Of a DNA stretch of 64,000 nt, positions 9,022 through 18,667 are shown piece by piece. This DNA is from Cupriavidus pinatubonensis (lineage in GTDB: Bacteria; Pseudomonadota; Gammaproteobacteria; Burkholderiales; Burkholderiaceae). A model generated the notes under the pieces. It worked only from the letters and a program-made list of their open reading frames with translations. It was not told the DNA's origin and searched no databases. The stretch covers positions 2,356,001 to 2,420,000 of the forward strand of contig NZ_CP080766.1 in NCBI RefSeq assembly GCF_019602855.1. The letters run 5' to 3'. The position numbers were made by a program, and so were the translations under genes. The stretch's first letter is position 1. Each line of letters begins with the position of its first letter.

Positions 9022-9274
9022 TTGAACGTTGGCTTCGCGCTCACTGAGGCGTTCTATGGCTGGCAAGCTATCTCTTGCGTTTCTCGCAGATGCTGGCCAT
9101 AACCTCGGCGATGTCGGCGGCCTACTGCTGGCGTGGGCCGCCTTCGGTGCGGCGCGCTTGCGTCCGGACAAACGGCACACCATGTGCTCGGTCAGACTCC
9201 CACTGCTGCCAAAGCCGCCTGACCAGCCCTCGGAACCGCACGCGAACGTCGAAACGGAGCTCGTCGACCAGTAA
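9022..9274 (+). pseudogene. Cation diffusion facilitator (CzcD-like) N-terminal remnant
   Basis: From 9025 one frame reads NVGFALTEAFYGWQAIS, then at about 9060-9070 the match moves to another frame reading LAFLADAGHNLGDVGGLLLAWAAFGAARLRP. Together these make the first two membrane helices of a CDF zinc/cobalt/cadmium exporter with its LADAGHNLGD metal-site motif (family pattern LxADAxHxxxD). After RPDKRHT the similarity ends and the rest of the roughly 300-residue gene is missing. It is a frameshifted and truncated relic. The whole non-coding stretch 8899-9384 holds nothing else I can name. Confidence 0.6.
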
Positions 9275-9384
9275 ACATCAATTCCATAGCGTGGAATTGC
9301 ACTGCAGACCTTTTGACGCACCGCGCTTAACCTGTTTCTGCAGCCGGCACATCGTGCCGGCGACTCAGACGACAGGAGACCACC

Positions 9385-10383
9385 GTGGCAAGCTTCCCAC
9401 TATGTGCCGTCCGCAAGCTGATGGCGCTCTTTGCGCTACTCGCAATGCTGGCAGGTATCGCAGCGCCGCCGGCGCAGGCCGCATATCCCGACAAGCCCAT
9501 TCGCATCGTCGTGCCGTTTTCCCCGGGCGGCGGCACGGACCTGATCTCGCGCGCCATGGGCGTCGCGATGGGCCAGGACCTGGGCCAACCTGTGGTCATC
9601 GACAATCGACCCGGCGGCGGAACCATCATCGGTACGGATAACGTCGCCAAGGCTCCCCCAGACGGCTACACGCTGGTCATGGCGACGTTCGCGCATGCCG
9701 TCAACCCTAGTTTGCAGCCGAAGCTGCCTTACCAGACCGACAAGGCCTTCGCGCCAGTCATGCTGATCGGCCGGTCGCCCAATGTGCTCGTCGTGCGGGC
9801 CGACAGTCCGTACAAGTCAGTGCGGGACATCATCAATGCTGCCCGCGCAAAGCCGGGGCAGCTCTCGTTCGCATCCCAGGGCCCCGGCACATCAGCGCAT
9901 CTGGCTGGCGAGTTGTTCAAAAGCCTGGCCAGGATCGACCTCAACCACATCCCGTACAAGGGGGCCGGCCCTGCCATCACCGATCTCCTCGGCGGGCAGG
10001 TGGACATGATGTTTGCGACGGCGTCGGCTGTGGGCAACCTGCTCGAATCGGGCAAGCTGCGTGCGCTCGGGGTAACCACGTCTCAACGCTCCACCAGCGC
10101 CGACCTGGCGCAGGTGCCGACCATCGCCGAGGCCGGCGTACCGGAATACGTCGCGGAGAGCTGGTATGGGCTGTTCGTCCCGGCCGGTACGCCCGCGCCC
10201 GTGATCGCCCGCTTGAACGCCGCGGCCCGAAAGGCTGTGACGGCTGATGCATTCCGCAAACGCGTAGCGTCGGAGGGTCTGATCGTCTCGCCCGGAACGC
10301 CTGAAGATCTCGCCCGCTACGTGCTCGGAGAGCAGGCGCGCTGGAGCAAGGTCGTCAAGGACGCCCACATCACCCTTAACTGA
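9385..10383 (+). CDS. Bug family tripartite tricarboxylate transporter receptor
   Basis: A 332-residue periplasmic solute-binding protein. After a signal peptide (cleavage near AQA/AYPDKPI) it shows the Bug hallmarks YPDKPIRIVVPFSPGGGTD and the later LNHIPYKGAGPA. The start is GTG at 9385 with an AGGAGA ribosome site. No TctA/TctB membrane subunits are near, as is common for the many orphan Bug proteins of Burkholderiales. It heads an operon with an enoyl-CoA hydratase and an acyl-CoA synthetase, so it probably binds the carboxylate those enzymes use. Confidence 0.9.
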   Translation: MASFPLCAVRKLMALFALLAMLAGIAAPPAQAAYPDKPIRIVVPFSPGGGTDLISRAMGVAMGQDLGQPVVIDNRPGGGTIIGTDNVAKAPPDGYTLVMATFAHAVNPSLQPKLPYQTDKAFAPVMLIGRSPNVLVVRADSPYKSVRDIINAARAKPGQLSFASQGPGTSAHLAGELFKSLARIDLNHIPYKGAGPAITDLLGGQVDMMFATASAVGNLLESGKLRALGVTTSQRSTSADLAQVPTIAEAGVPEYVAESWYGLFVPAGTPAPVIARLNAAARKAVTADAFRKRVASEGLIVSPGTPEDLARYVLGEQARWSKVVKDAHITLN

Positions 10384-10414
10384 CATCCTCCGCAACATCA
10401 TCCAGGCACCCATC

Positions 10415-11227
10415 ATGAGCGAATACCAACTGATCCATCTCGAAGACCGTGCAGGCATCGCAGTCCTGACGCTGAACCGTCCTGAAAAGCGCAACGCCAT
10501 CAGCGACGACATGCGCACTGAGCTCATCCATGCGCTCGAGTCCATCGCCGCCAGCCGCGAAATCCGCGCGCTCGTGCTGACCGGCAACGGCAAAGGCTTC
10601 TGCGCCGGCGGGGACGTAGCGGGCATGCAGCGGCGCATGGATGCGCCGGCTGGCGAAGTCGGCTTCAACGGCTGGACGCGCCAGCAGCGCGTGCACCACT
10701 CGGTGGCGCTGCTGCACGATATGCCCAAGCCGGTCATCGCGGCGGTCAATGGCAGCGCCAACGGACTCGGCGCCGACCTGGCCATGGCCTGCGACTTCGT
10801 GATGGCCTCCGCATCGGCCAGCTTTGCCTGGTCCTACATCCATCGCGGGCTGATTCCGGATGGCGGCGGCATGTACTTCCTGCCGCGCCGAACCGGACTG
10901 TCCATCGCCAAGGGGCTGATCTTCAGCGGCCGCAAGGTAGAGGCCGATGAAGCGCTGACCCTGGGCATCGCAGACCGGCTGAGCACGTCGCCGGAAGCGC
11001 TGGTGTCCGAAGCGGTCGCGTGGGCGGTGGAGTTGTCGCAGGGCTCGGCCACGGCGCTGGCGCTGGGCAAGACGATCCTGAACCAGACCTTCGAGCTCAC
11101 CGCGGATCAAGTGTTCGCGCAGGGCAGCCAGGCCCAAGGCATTTGCTACACGAGCGCCGAGCATCGCGAATCCGTGCTCGCCTTCCTTGCGAAGACAGCC
11201 ACTCCAAACGCAGCGGCGAAGGGCTAA
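10415..11227 (+). CDS. Enoyl-CoA hydratase/isomerase family protein
   Basis: A 270-residue crotonase-fold enzyme acting on an acyl-CoA. The oxyanion-hole segments are LTGNGKGFCAGGDV (near residue 65) and NGSANGLGADLAMACD (near 112). The region IHRGLIPDGGGMYFLPR has Asp where typical hydratases carry the second Glu, as in PaaG-like isomerases, so double-bond isomerisation is as likely as hydration. It follows the Bug receptor by 31 bases and precedes the synthetase by six, so it is cotranscribed. Confidence 0.88.
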   Translation: MSEYQLIHLEDRAGIAVLTLNRPEKRNAISDDMRTELIHALESIAASREIRALVLTGNGKGFCAGGDVAGMQRRMDAPAGEVGFNGWTRQQRVHHSVALLHDMPKPVIAAVNGSANGLGADLAMACDFVMASASASFAWSYIHRGLIPDGGGMYFLPRRTGLSIAKGLIFSGRKVEADEALTLGIADRLSTSPEALVSEAVAWAVELSQGSATALALGKTILNQTFELTADQVFAQGSQAQGICYTSAEHRESVLAFLAKTATPNAAAKG

Positions 11228-11233
11228 GACATC

Positions 11234-13372
11234 ATGACGACATCCCATCAGTTTTCGCCGGCTGCCACGCGCCCGAATGCCGACGCGATCTCGCGCCTCT
11301 TCACGCCACGAAGCGTGGCGGTGATCGGCGCGTCGGCCGATCCCGCCAAGACAGCCGGACGGCCGGTTTCCTACCTGTTGCGCCACGGCTATTCCGGTGC
11401 CATCTATCCGGTCAATCCCAAGGTGGATGCGATTGCAGGCGTGCGCTGCTATCCGGATATCAGCTCGCTTCCCGAAGTCCCCGACGTGGGCATTGTCCTT
11501 CTCGGCGCCGAACGTGCGCACCACGCGGTACGCGAACTTGCGGCGCGAGGCACAGGGGCGGCAATCGTGCTGGCAAGCGGCTATACGGAGACCGGCGCGG
11601 AAGGCGCGCGCAGGCAGGCCGAACTCGTGGAGGCCGCCGGCAAGATGCGCCTGCTTGGGCCGAACACGATCGGGCTGGTCAATGTCACCGAGAGCATCCC
11701 GCTCTCGGCAAGCGGCGCGCTGGAGATGGATAAGTTTCCGGCCGGCGGCATTGGCGTGGTATCGCAGAGCGGCGGCATCCTGGGCGCGGTGTTGTCGCGT
11801 GCCGCGGCTCGCGGCGTGGGCTTGTCCAAGCTGGTCTCCACCAGCAACGAGGCAGATCTCGATTTATCGGATTTCATCGACTACCTGGCGGACGATCCCG
11901 CCACCCGCGTCATCGCGCTGTACGTGGAAAGCGTGCGGCATCCCGACAAGTTCCGTGCGGCGGCACTGAAAGCAGCAAGGGCCGGGAAGCCAGTCGTCGC
12001 GTTCAAGATCGGCCGTTCCGAAGCCGGCGCCCGGGCCGCCGTCTCGCATACGGGCGCCATGGCGGGCGCCGACCGCATGTACGACGCCTTGTTCGCACAG
12101 GTGGGCATCATCCGCGCACAAGCTTTCTCGGATCTGATCGACATTCCTGCCGCGCTCGCGACCGGCCGCCGTCTGAACGGCAAGCGGATTGCCGTGCTCA
12201 CTTCTACTGGCGGAGCCGGCACGCTTGTGTCCGACAGCCTCGGTGTCTCCGGCTTCGAAACGCCACCGCCAGACACCGCTACCGCGCAACAGTTGCGCGC
12301 CTTGCAGAGGGGCGACCACGCGGCGTTGGATCGTAATCCCATCGACGTGACGCTCGCCGGCCTGCAGCCAGACCTGCTGCGCAGTGCAATCCGCATCCTG
12401 CTCGCCAGTCCTGCCTATGACGCCGTGGCGGTTATCGTCGGCTCGTCCGGGCTGGCGATGCCACACCTGATGGCTGATGCCATTACCGACTGCCTGCCAG
12501 AGAGCGACAAGCCCGTGCTGGCCTACGTCAGTCCCCATGCTCCAGAGGCCGCGGCCGTGTTGAACCAGCGCGGCGTACCCGCGTTCAGCGCGCCCGAAAG
12601 CTGCGCGGTGGCGTTCGGCGCCATGCTGTCGGTCCAGCGACTCGTGCGCAACGATGATGCTCCAACGCCGGAAGCTGAGTTCATAGACACCACGGACCTG
12701 CTCCCGGGTCCAATGGACGAGGCAGCGGCGAAGCAACTCTTCGCCCGTTTCGGCGTACCGGGCGTACGCGAACAAGAAGTCGGCGGCGCTGTACAGGCAG
12801 AAGCGGCCGCCCGGAACCTGGGCGGACAGGTTGTCCTGAAGTTGCTCTCTTCCACCATTACGCACAAGAGTGACGTGGGCGGCGTGGCGGTAGGCGTCGC
12901 GCCAGCGGAGATCGGCAGGCGACTGGAGAAGATGCGCGAGGACGTGCAGCGTCATACAGGCCATGCCGCCGAACGCTTCCTGGTCCAGGAAATGGTAAAT
13001 GGTGGCGTTGAACTGATTCTGGGCATGCACCGCGATGCGCTCGGCACAGCGATCCTCCTGGGCATGGGCGGCGTCACGGCGGAACTGTTCCAGGACACGA
13101 CCATGCGGCTGCTCCCCGCCACGGGCGGGCTCGCGCGTGACGAGGCGCTGGCCATGATTCACGACCTCAAGACCTGGCCGCTGCTTGACGGGTTCCGCGG
13201 ACGGCCAAAGGCCGATGTGGCGGCGCTCGCGGATGCTATCGTAGCGTTCTCGGCCATGGCTGCGGCAATGGGCACCCGGCTGGCGGAGGCGGAGATCAAC
13301 CCCATCTTCGTGCTGCCCGCGGGCCAGGGCGTGCGCGCGGCGGACGGCGTGGCGGTGATCGGCAGCCAATGA
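11234..13372 (+). CDS. Acyl-CoA synthetase (ADP-forming), fused alpha-beta subunits
   Basis: A 712-residue acetate-CoA ligase family protein. An N-terminal CoA-binding domain (AVIGASADPAKTAGRPVSYL) leads to the succinyl-CoA-ligase-like domains with the expected phosphohistidine H272 in SHTGAMAG. A C-terminal ATP-grasp domain includes VLKLLSSTITHKSDVGGV and AEINPIFVLP. It joins a carboxylic acid to CoA with ATP yielding ADP and phosphate. In this operon it would activate the acid taken up with the Bug receptor, before the crotonase step. Six-base gap to the preceding gene. Confidence 0.9.
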   Translation: MTTSHQFSPAATRPNADAISRLFTPRSVAVIGASADPAKTAGRPVSYLLRHGYSGAIYPVNPKVDAIAGVRCYPDISSLPEVPDVGIVLLGAERAHHAVRELAARGTGAAIVLASGYTETGAEGARRQAELVEAAGKMRLLGPNTIGLVNVTESIPLSASGALEMDKFPAGGIGVVSQSGGILGAVLSRAAARGVGLSKLVSTSNEADLDLSDFIDYLADDPATRVIALYVESVRHPDKFRAAALKAARAGKPVVAFKIGRSEAGARAAVSHTGAMAGADRMYDALFAQVGIIRAQAFSDLIDIPAALATGRRLNGKRIAVLTSTGGAGTLVSDSLGVSGFETPPPDTATAQQLRALQRGDHAALDRNPIDVTLAGLQPDLLRSAIRILLASPAYDAVAVIVGSSGLAMPHLMADAITDCLPESDKPVLAYVSPHAPEAAAVLNQRGVPAFSAPESCAVAFGAMLSVQRLVRNDDAPTPEAEFIDTTDLLPGPMDEAAAKQLFARFGVPGVREQEVGGAVQAEAAARNLGGQVVLKLLSSTITHKSDVGGVAVGVAPAEIGRRLEKMREDVQRHTGHAAERFLVQEMVNGGVELILGMHRDALGTAILLGMGGVTAELFQDTTMRLLPATGGLARDEALAMIHDLKTWPLLDGFRGRPKADVAALADAIVAFSAMAAAMGTRLAEAEINPIFVLPAGQGVRAADGVAVIGSQ

Positions 13373-13397
13373 CAACAAGCCCGCGGGAGACGGCACG

Positions 13398-14204
13398 GTG
13401 GATCCGCAAGATGCAAGTCGCCGGGCACGTGGCCGTCCGGCCAACCTGCAGGCCAATCGCTCGCTTGAGCGCGGCCTCGAGATCCTGCGGGCGTTCCGGC
13501 CGGGTTCCGAAATCCTGGGAAACAGCGAACTCGCCGAACGGACCGGCCTGCCGCGCTCGACGGTAAGCCGACTCACGCAGAGCCTGGTGGAGACCGGCTT
13601 CCTCCAGTACGACGCGGGACTGCGTGCCTACCGTCTCGGCGTCCCCGTGCTTAGTCTCGCGCATGCGATGCGCGGGGGCTCCGCTGTACTGCAGGTCGCG
13701 GCCCCGTTCATGCGTAAGCTTGCGGAAAGCGAACACCTGAACGTTGGCCTGGCGATGGCCGACCGCGACGAGATGGTCTACCTTGAATCGATCCGCTACA
13801 GCCGCAAGGCGTCCCTGCGCAGCGTCGTGGCGGGTCAGCGTGTGCCGATAGCCCTCACTTCCCTTGGACGCGCCTGGCTGGCCGTAGCAACCGAAGCTGA
13901 ACGCGCTGGCCTGATGGCGGCCTTCTCGACACGCTTCGCCCACTGGCGAACGGTTGAAGCGGAAATCCGGCATGCCATTGCACATGTCCAGCGGCACGGA
14001 TGGTGTGCCGCCAGTTGGCAACCTGAGGTCGTGGCGGTCTCCACCCCGCTACAGCCTGGATCGCATCCGGTTCACGCCCTCAACGTCAGCCTGTCGACCA
14101 AGTTGCCGGCCGCGGAAGCCGCCGCCCGACTTGCGCCGTTGCTGATGCGCCTGTCCTGCGATATCGGTTCAGCATTTCTTGCGGCGCAGCCGCCGTCTGT
14201 CTGA
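13398..14204 (+). CDS. IclR family transcriptional regulator
   Basis: A 268-residue regulator. The N-terminal winged helix (LERGLEILRAFRPGSEILG, ELAERTGLPRSTVSRLTQSL) is followed by the IclR effector domain (NVGLAMADRDEMVYLESIR; SLGRAWLA). The GTG start follows GGGAGACGGCAC. It lies 25 bases after the acyl-CoA synthetase on the same strand, so it is likely a co-transcribed local regulator of the Bug/crotonase/synthetase operon. Its effector is unknown. Confidence 0.9.
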   Translation: MDPQDASRRARGRPANLQANRSLERGLEILRAFRPGSEILGNSELAERTGLPRSTVSRLTQSLVETGFLQYDAGLRAYRLGVPVLSLAHAMRGGSAVLQVAAPFMRKLAESEHLNVGLAMADRDEMVYLESIRYSRKASLRSVVAGQRVPIALTSLGRAWLAVATEAERAGLMAAFSTRFAHWRTVEAEIRHAIAHVQRHGWCAASWQPEVVAVSTPLQPGSHPVHALNVSLSTKLPAAEAAARLAPLLMRLSCDIGSAFLAAQPPSV

Positions 14205-14436
14205 AGCTGTCCGACGTCACAACCGAACGGGCGAGACGCAGGCTTTTGTGTCCTGATGCGCCACCGTTCAGTTTGCAACCACCGGAGCATTACCATCGCT
14301 AACGGAGTAGAGCTCCGAGATGGCGCCAGCGTTTTTGATTCTCGTGCCGGTCAAAAGGGTGCTCTGGCGTTTCCCCTGCACATCTGCCAAGATTGCGGCC
14401 CCTCAATGATCGCCGGCAAGCAAGCGCAGTCCCACC

Positions 14437-14961
14437 ATGGCTTCAAGCAAAGCACACCACGCCACCGGATGGGCAGCGGCCGTCATCGCCGCCGCGGTGA
14501 TCGGGAAGAGCGGTGGTGGAGGGTGGCACTGGGCAAGCGCGCTTGGCTTCGTGGCGGCGCTGTTCGGCAGCACCGCGCCCGACTGGCTCGAAGTGGCCTG
14601 GTGGTCAAGGTCGCGCCGCCTGTGGATTACGCATCGAACCTGGACGCATTGGGGCATCGCCTGGATCGGCCTTCTCGCGTGGGCATACCAGGCACTGGGC
14701 GCCCATGCACTGGCGGCGCCGGCGTTCGGCTTTGCCTGCGGGGGCGTCATGCACCTGCTGGCCGACTGGCCAAATCCGTTGGGGATCCCGTGGATCGCAG
14801 GACGTCACAGCCTCAACTGGTGGAAAAGCGGCCGCTGCGATCTTGTCATCGTCGCCGCGTCATGGCTGATTGCCTTGTGGGTTTCCGATGAACTCTGGCT
14901 CCATGGAAGGCATGGCCTGGCGCTCATCCATCATTTCGGCTTCGGACCCGCTTACCTCTGA
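14437..14961 (+). CDS. YdjM/DUF457-type inner-membrane metal-dependent hydrolase family protein
   Basis: A 174-residue membrane protein with about four hydrophobic helices and the family histidines and aspartates in GSTAPDWLE, ITHRTWTHW and GGVMHLLADWPNPLGIP. These make up the presumed metal site of the LexA-binding, inner membrane-associated hydrolase family. The substrate is unknown. The 232 bases upstream (14205-14436) carry no gene I can support. A weak GGCAAGC precedes the ATG. Confidence 0.75.
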   Translation: MASSKAHHATGWAAAVIAAAVIGKSGGGGWHWASALGFVAALFGSTAPDWLEVAWWSRSRRLWITHRTWTHWGIAWIGLLAWAYQALGAHALAAPAFGFACGGVMHLLADWPNPLGIPWIAGRHSLNWWKSGRCDLVIVAASWLIALWVSDELWLHGRHGLALIHHFGFGPAYL

Positions 14962-15128
14962 CGGCTCTCGGGAAGCCGGGGCAATGCCGGAGCGCGGGAG
15001 GAAGGCGATGATTACCGCACCCGCAGCGAGGGGAGCATGACGGCAACCGCCATATCTGACAAGCCCATGACGCGGACGGACCGGATCGCCTAACCTGATG
15101 CATGGGGCGGAAGCATCGGGAGGTCGAT

Positions 15129-18100
15129 ATGCGCTGCACAAACTGCGGAACGGTGAGCCCCGCCACCGCCAAGTTCTGCAAGAGTTGCGGCGCGAGGCTG
15201 GTCTTGCATTGTCCGACTTGCGGTCATGCCGCCGATCCCGAGGACAGGTTTTGTGCGGAGTGCGGTACATCGCTGGTGCCCGCCATGGAGCCTTCGGCCG
15301 AGGTACAGCCCGCCGCCGTCCGCGCGCCCATCCACTACACCCCCAGCCACCTCGTCGACCGCATCCTTGCGGAACAGGCGGCGATGGAAGCCCGCGGCGC
15401 CAGCGCGGGCGAGCGCAAGACCATCACGGCCCTGTTCGCCGATATGGCGGGCTCGACGGCGCTGATCCATGATCTGGACCCGGAGGAAGCGCGCCGGCTG
15501 ATCGATCCCGTGATCGACCTGATGATGGAGGCCGTGCACCACTACGAGGGCTACGTAGCGAAGTCGCTGGGCGACGGCATTCTGGCCCTGTTCGGCGCGC
15601 CGATAGCGCACGAGGACCACGCGCATCGCGCGCTGTATGCCGCGCTGCGGATGCAGGCGGCAATGCGCCGCCATAGCGACCGGGTCCGCCTGGAGCAAGG
15701 CATTCCGCTGCAGATCCGGGTGGGCATCCACACCGGCGAGGTAGTGGTGCGCTCCATCCGCAAGGATGACCTGCGCACGGACTACGACCCGGTCGGGCAC
15801 ACAATCCACATTGCCTCGCGCATGGAGAGCATTGCCACGCCGTCTTCGATTCTGGTCAGCGAGCCGACCTGTCGGCTGACGGAAGGCTATTTCGATTTCA
15901 AGGCGCTCGGGGCGACGCAGGTCAAGGGCATGCCCGATGCGTTTGCCGTGTACGAAGTGGTGCGCCTGGGTGCGCTGCGCACGCGCCTGCAGGTGGCGCA
16001 GCGCCGCGGGCTGGCGCGGTTCGTCGGCCGGCACGCGGAACTGGAGCAACTGCGCCGCGCGCTGGAACTTGCCGCAGCGGGACACGGCCAGATTGTCGCC
16101 GTGGTGGGCGAGGCCGGGGTGGGCAAGTCGCGCCTGTTCTATGAGTTCAAGGCGGTTTCGCAGCGCGGCTGCATGGTGCTCGAGACTTTTTCTGTGTCGC
16201 ATGGTAAGTCGTTCGCCTATCTGCCGCTGATCGAACTGGTGAAGAACTACTTCCGGATCCAGGACCAGGACGACGAACGGCAGCGCCGCGAGAAGGTTGC
16301 GGGCAGGATGCTGATGCTGGACCGTACGCTTGAAGACGTGCTGCCCTGCATGCTCGACCTGCTGGGGATCAGTGAACCGGATTCGGCGTTGCCGAACATG
16401 GACCCGCAGATCCGGCGCCAGCGGACGTTCGATGCCATCGTGCGGCTGTTCATCTGCGAAAGCGCCAACCAGCCCCTTCAGCTGATATTCGAAGACCTGC
16501 AATGGCTGGACAGCGACACCGAGGCCTTCCTCGACGTGCTGGTCGACCGCATTCCAAGCGCCAGGATTCTCCTGCTGCTGAACTATCGGCCGGAGTACCG
16601 GCATGACTGGCACGCGCGTGGCTGCTACACCCAGCTTCGGCTCGACCCGCTCGGCCAGGCCGAGGCCGGGGAACTGCTGACTGCCTTGCTAGGCGACCAT
16701 CCCTCGCTGGAGACCCTCAGGGCGCTGATCCTGGAAAAGACCGAGGGCAACCCATTCTTTATCGAGGAGGTGGTGCAGACGCTGTCCGAGGAGAAGACGC
16801 TCCTGGGCGAGAGCGGTCACTATCACATCGAGGCGACACCGGCGGCCCTGCATATCCCGACTACCGTGCGCGGCGTGCTGGCGGCGCGTATCGACCGGCT
16901 GCCTTCCGCCGAGAAGAATCTGCTGCAAAGCCTCGCCGTCATTGGCAAGGAGTTCTCGCTGAGCCTGATCGAGCAGGTGATCGGGCAGCCGGAAGATGTC
17001 CTGCGGCCGTTGCTGGCGCGCCTGCAGGCAGGCGAATTCATCTACGAGCGGCCCGCCTTCCCGGATGTCGAATACACGTTCAAGCACGGCCTCACGCAGG
17101 AAGTGGCCGGCAGCACGTTGCTCACGGAACAGCGCAGCGCCTTGCATGAACGTACGGCGCGGGCCATCGAAACGCTCTTTCGCGACCGGTTGACGGACTA
17201 CTGCAGCGAGCTCGCGCGGCATTACAGCCTCAGCGGTAACGACCCCAAGGCGGTCGAGTACCTGCTCTGCACGGGGCAGCAGTTGCTGCAGCGCTCGGCC
17301 TACCGCGAGGCGGTCCGCCAGTTTGGCGAGGCGCTGGCCTTGCTTGCGCGCCAACCCGATACGCCGGCGCGCGCACGGCAGGAACTTGCGGTGCGGCTTG
17401 CCATCGGCCCGGCGCTCATCGCGGCGCGCGGCTTTGCTTCGCGGGAAGTCGAGGCGACTTACATGCGGGCCCTGGCGCTGTACGAGCAACTAGACGACAT
17501 GTTGCAGAGCTTCCCGGCACAGGTGGGGCTGCGCACGTATTTCTCGATCAGCGCCGAACACGCCAAGGCCTACAGGCTTGGCAAGGGTCTGGTCAGGCTT
17601 GCCGAGCGGGCCGGCAACGCCGAATGGCTCGCCGAGGCGCATGTCTCACTGGCCACGACGCTGTATTACGCGGGGCGCTTCCGGATCGCCAACGTCCATT
17701 TCGATCATGCGCTGGCGCACTACCAGTCTGGCGCGCGCCAGATCCACCCGAACTTCCATGGCGTGGACCCTGAGGTACGGGCGCTTTCCTTGTCGGCGCT
17801 GGTACGCTGGAACCTTGGCGATGCGGCGCAGGCGCGCGCTCGAAGCCAGCGTGCAATCACGCTCGCGCGCGGGTTGTCCCATCCGTTCACCCTTGCGCAT
17901 ACGTTGTGCATCGTGGCCCATCTGCACGAATTCCTGCGCGAGGCGCAGACCACGCTCGATCTCGCCGAGGCCGCGATCGCGCTGTCGACGGAACAGGGCT
18001 TTCCGCACTGGTCGGCGTGGGCGACCGCACTGCGTGGTCAGGCGCTGGTCCGGATGGGGCGCCACGATCAAGGTATTGCCGACATACAGTCAGGTATGGC

Positions 18101-18554
18101 CGCGTATCTTGCCACCGGCGCGCGGCTGGGGCAGTCGCACTTCCTGACGCTTCTCGCCGAGTGCAGCGGCCAGATCGGGCAGGCCGAAACGGGACTGCGC
18201 GCCATTGCCGACGCCCGGGCCATGGCGTCGGCCTGCGGCGAGCGTCATGTCGAGGCGGAGCTGTCGCGGGTCGAGGGCGAGCTGATCTGTTCTGATTCGT
18301 CCCTTGAGTTGCCCGATGCCGACCGTTGCGCACGTGCACAAGCGTGCTTCGAGAAGGCGATCGCCGTCGCCCACCGCCAGCACTCTCGTCCGCTGGAACT
18401 GCGCGCCACCATCAGCCTGGCGCGGCTGTGGCAGCGGCAAGGAAACAGCCGCGGCGCCATGGAGCGGTTGGCTGCAGTCATGGGATCAGTGGGCGAAGCA
18501 TCCGGAATCGATGAAATTCACGAGGCGAGAGTGCTGCTAGACAGCATCATGTAG
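15129..18554 (+). CDS. Zinc-ribbon / class III nucleotidyl cyclase / AAA ATPase / TPR signalling protein
   Basis: A 1141-residue soluble multidomain protein. Two zinc ribbons (C3, C6, C17, C20; C28, C31, C42, C45) come first. A class III cyclase domain follows, with metal aspartates D105 (FADMAGST) and D149 (LGDGILALFG). In the segment GHTIHIASRME the usual catalytic Asn is H227, while the Arg is kept (R231). Then comes an ATPase with Walker A GEAGVGKS (327-334) and Walker B-like LQLIFEDLQWLD, and a long C-terminal TPR half. The ATG at 15129 has a strong GGGAGG site. Such proteins probably make cAMP under control of the ATPase/TPR sensor; activity is uncertain because of H227. Confidence 0.85.
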   Translation: MRCTNCGTVSPATAKFCKSCGARLVLHCPTCGHAADPEDRFCAECGTSLVPAMEPSAEVQPAAVRAPIHYTPSHLVDRILAEQAAMEARGASAGERKTITALFADMAGSTALIHDLDPEEARRLIDPVIDLMMEAVHHYEGYVAKSLGDGILALFGAPIAHEDHAHRALYAALRMQAAMRRHSDRVRLEQGIPLQIRVGIHTGEVVVRSIRKDDLRTDYDPVGHTIHIASRMESIATPSSILVSEPTCRLTEGYFDFKALGATQVKGMPDAFAVYEVVRLGALRTRLQVAQRRGLARFVGRHAELEQLRRALELAAAGHGQIVAVVGEAGVGKSRLFYEFKAVSQRGCMVLETFSVSHGKSFAYLPLIELVKNYFRIQDQDDERQRREKVAGRMLMLDRTLEDVLPCMLDLLGISEPDSALPNMDPQIRRQRTFDAIVRLFICESANQPLQLIFEDLQWLDSDTEAFLDVLVDRIPSARILLLLNYRPEYRHDWHARGCYTQLRLDPLGQAEAGELLTALLGDHPSLETLRALILEKTEGNPFFIEEVVQTLSEEKTLLGESGHYHIEATPAALHIPTTVRGVLAARIDRLPSAEKNLLQSLAVIGKEFSLSLIEQVIGQPEDVLRPLLARLQAGEFIYERPAFPDVEYTFKHGLTQEVAGSTLLTEQRSALHERTARAIETLFRDRLTDYCSELARHYSLSGNDPKAVEYLLCTGQQLLQRSAYREAVRQFGEALALLARQPDTPARARQELAVRLAIGPALIAARGFASREVEATYMRALALYEQLDDMLQSFPAQVGLRTYFSISAEHAKAYRLGKGLVRLAERAGNAEWLAEAHVSLATTLYYAGRFRIANVHFDHALAHYQSGARQIHPNFHGVDPEVRALSLSALVRWNLGDAAQARARSQRAITLARGLSHPFTLAHTLCIVAHLHEFLREAQTTLDLAEAAIALSTEQGFPHWSAWATALRGQALVRMGRHDQGIADIQSGMAAYLATGARLGQSHFLTLLAECSGQIGQAETGLRAIADARAMASACGERHVEAELSRVEGELICSDSSLELPDADRCARAQACFEKAIAVAHRQHSRPLELRATISLARLWQRQGNSRGAMERLAAVMGSVGEASGIDEIHEARVLLDSIM

Positions 18555-18667
18555 GTTCGCTTTCCGTGACTCTACGGCCGCTCGATGCCGCGCCGCCGGT
18601 CCGGGCCCGAAACGGCGTCCTATGGTAAGGTTGCTGCGATACGCTCGTGGATTCCAAGGGCTTATGC

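Noticed and set aside
11864..13576. 570-codon minus-strand frame
   Set aside because: Mirror of the acyl-CoA synthetase in GC-rich DNA; Arg/His/Gln-rich with no motifs.
15090..16613. 507-codon minus-strand frame
   Set aside because: Shadow of the cyclase/AAA gene.
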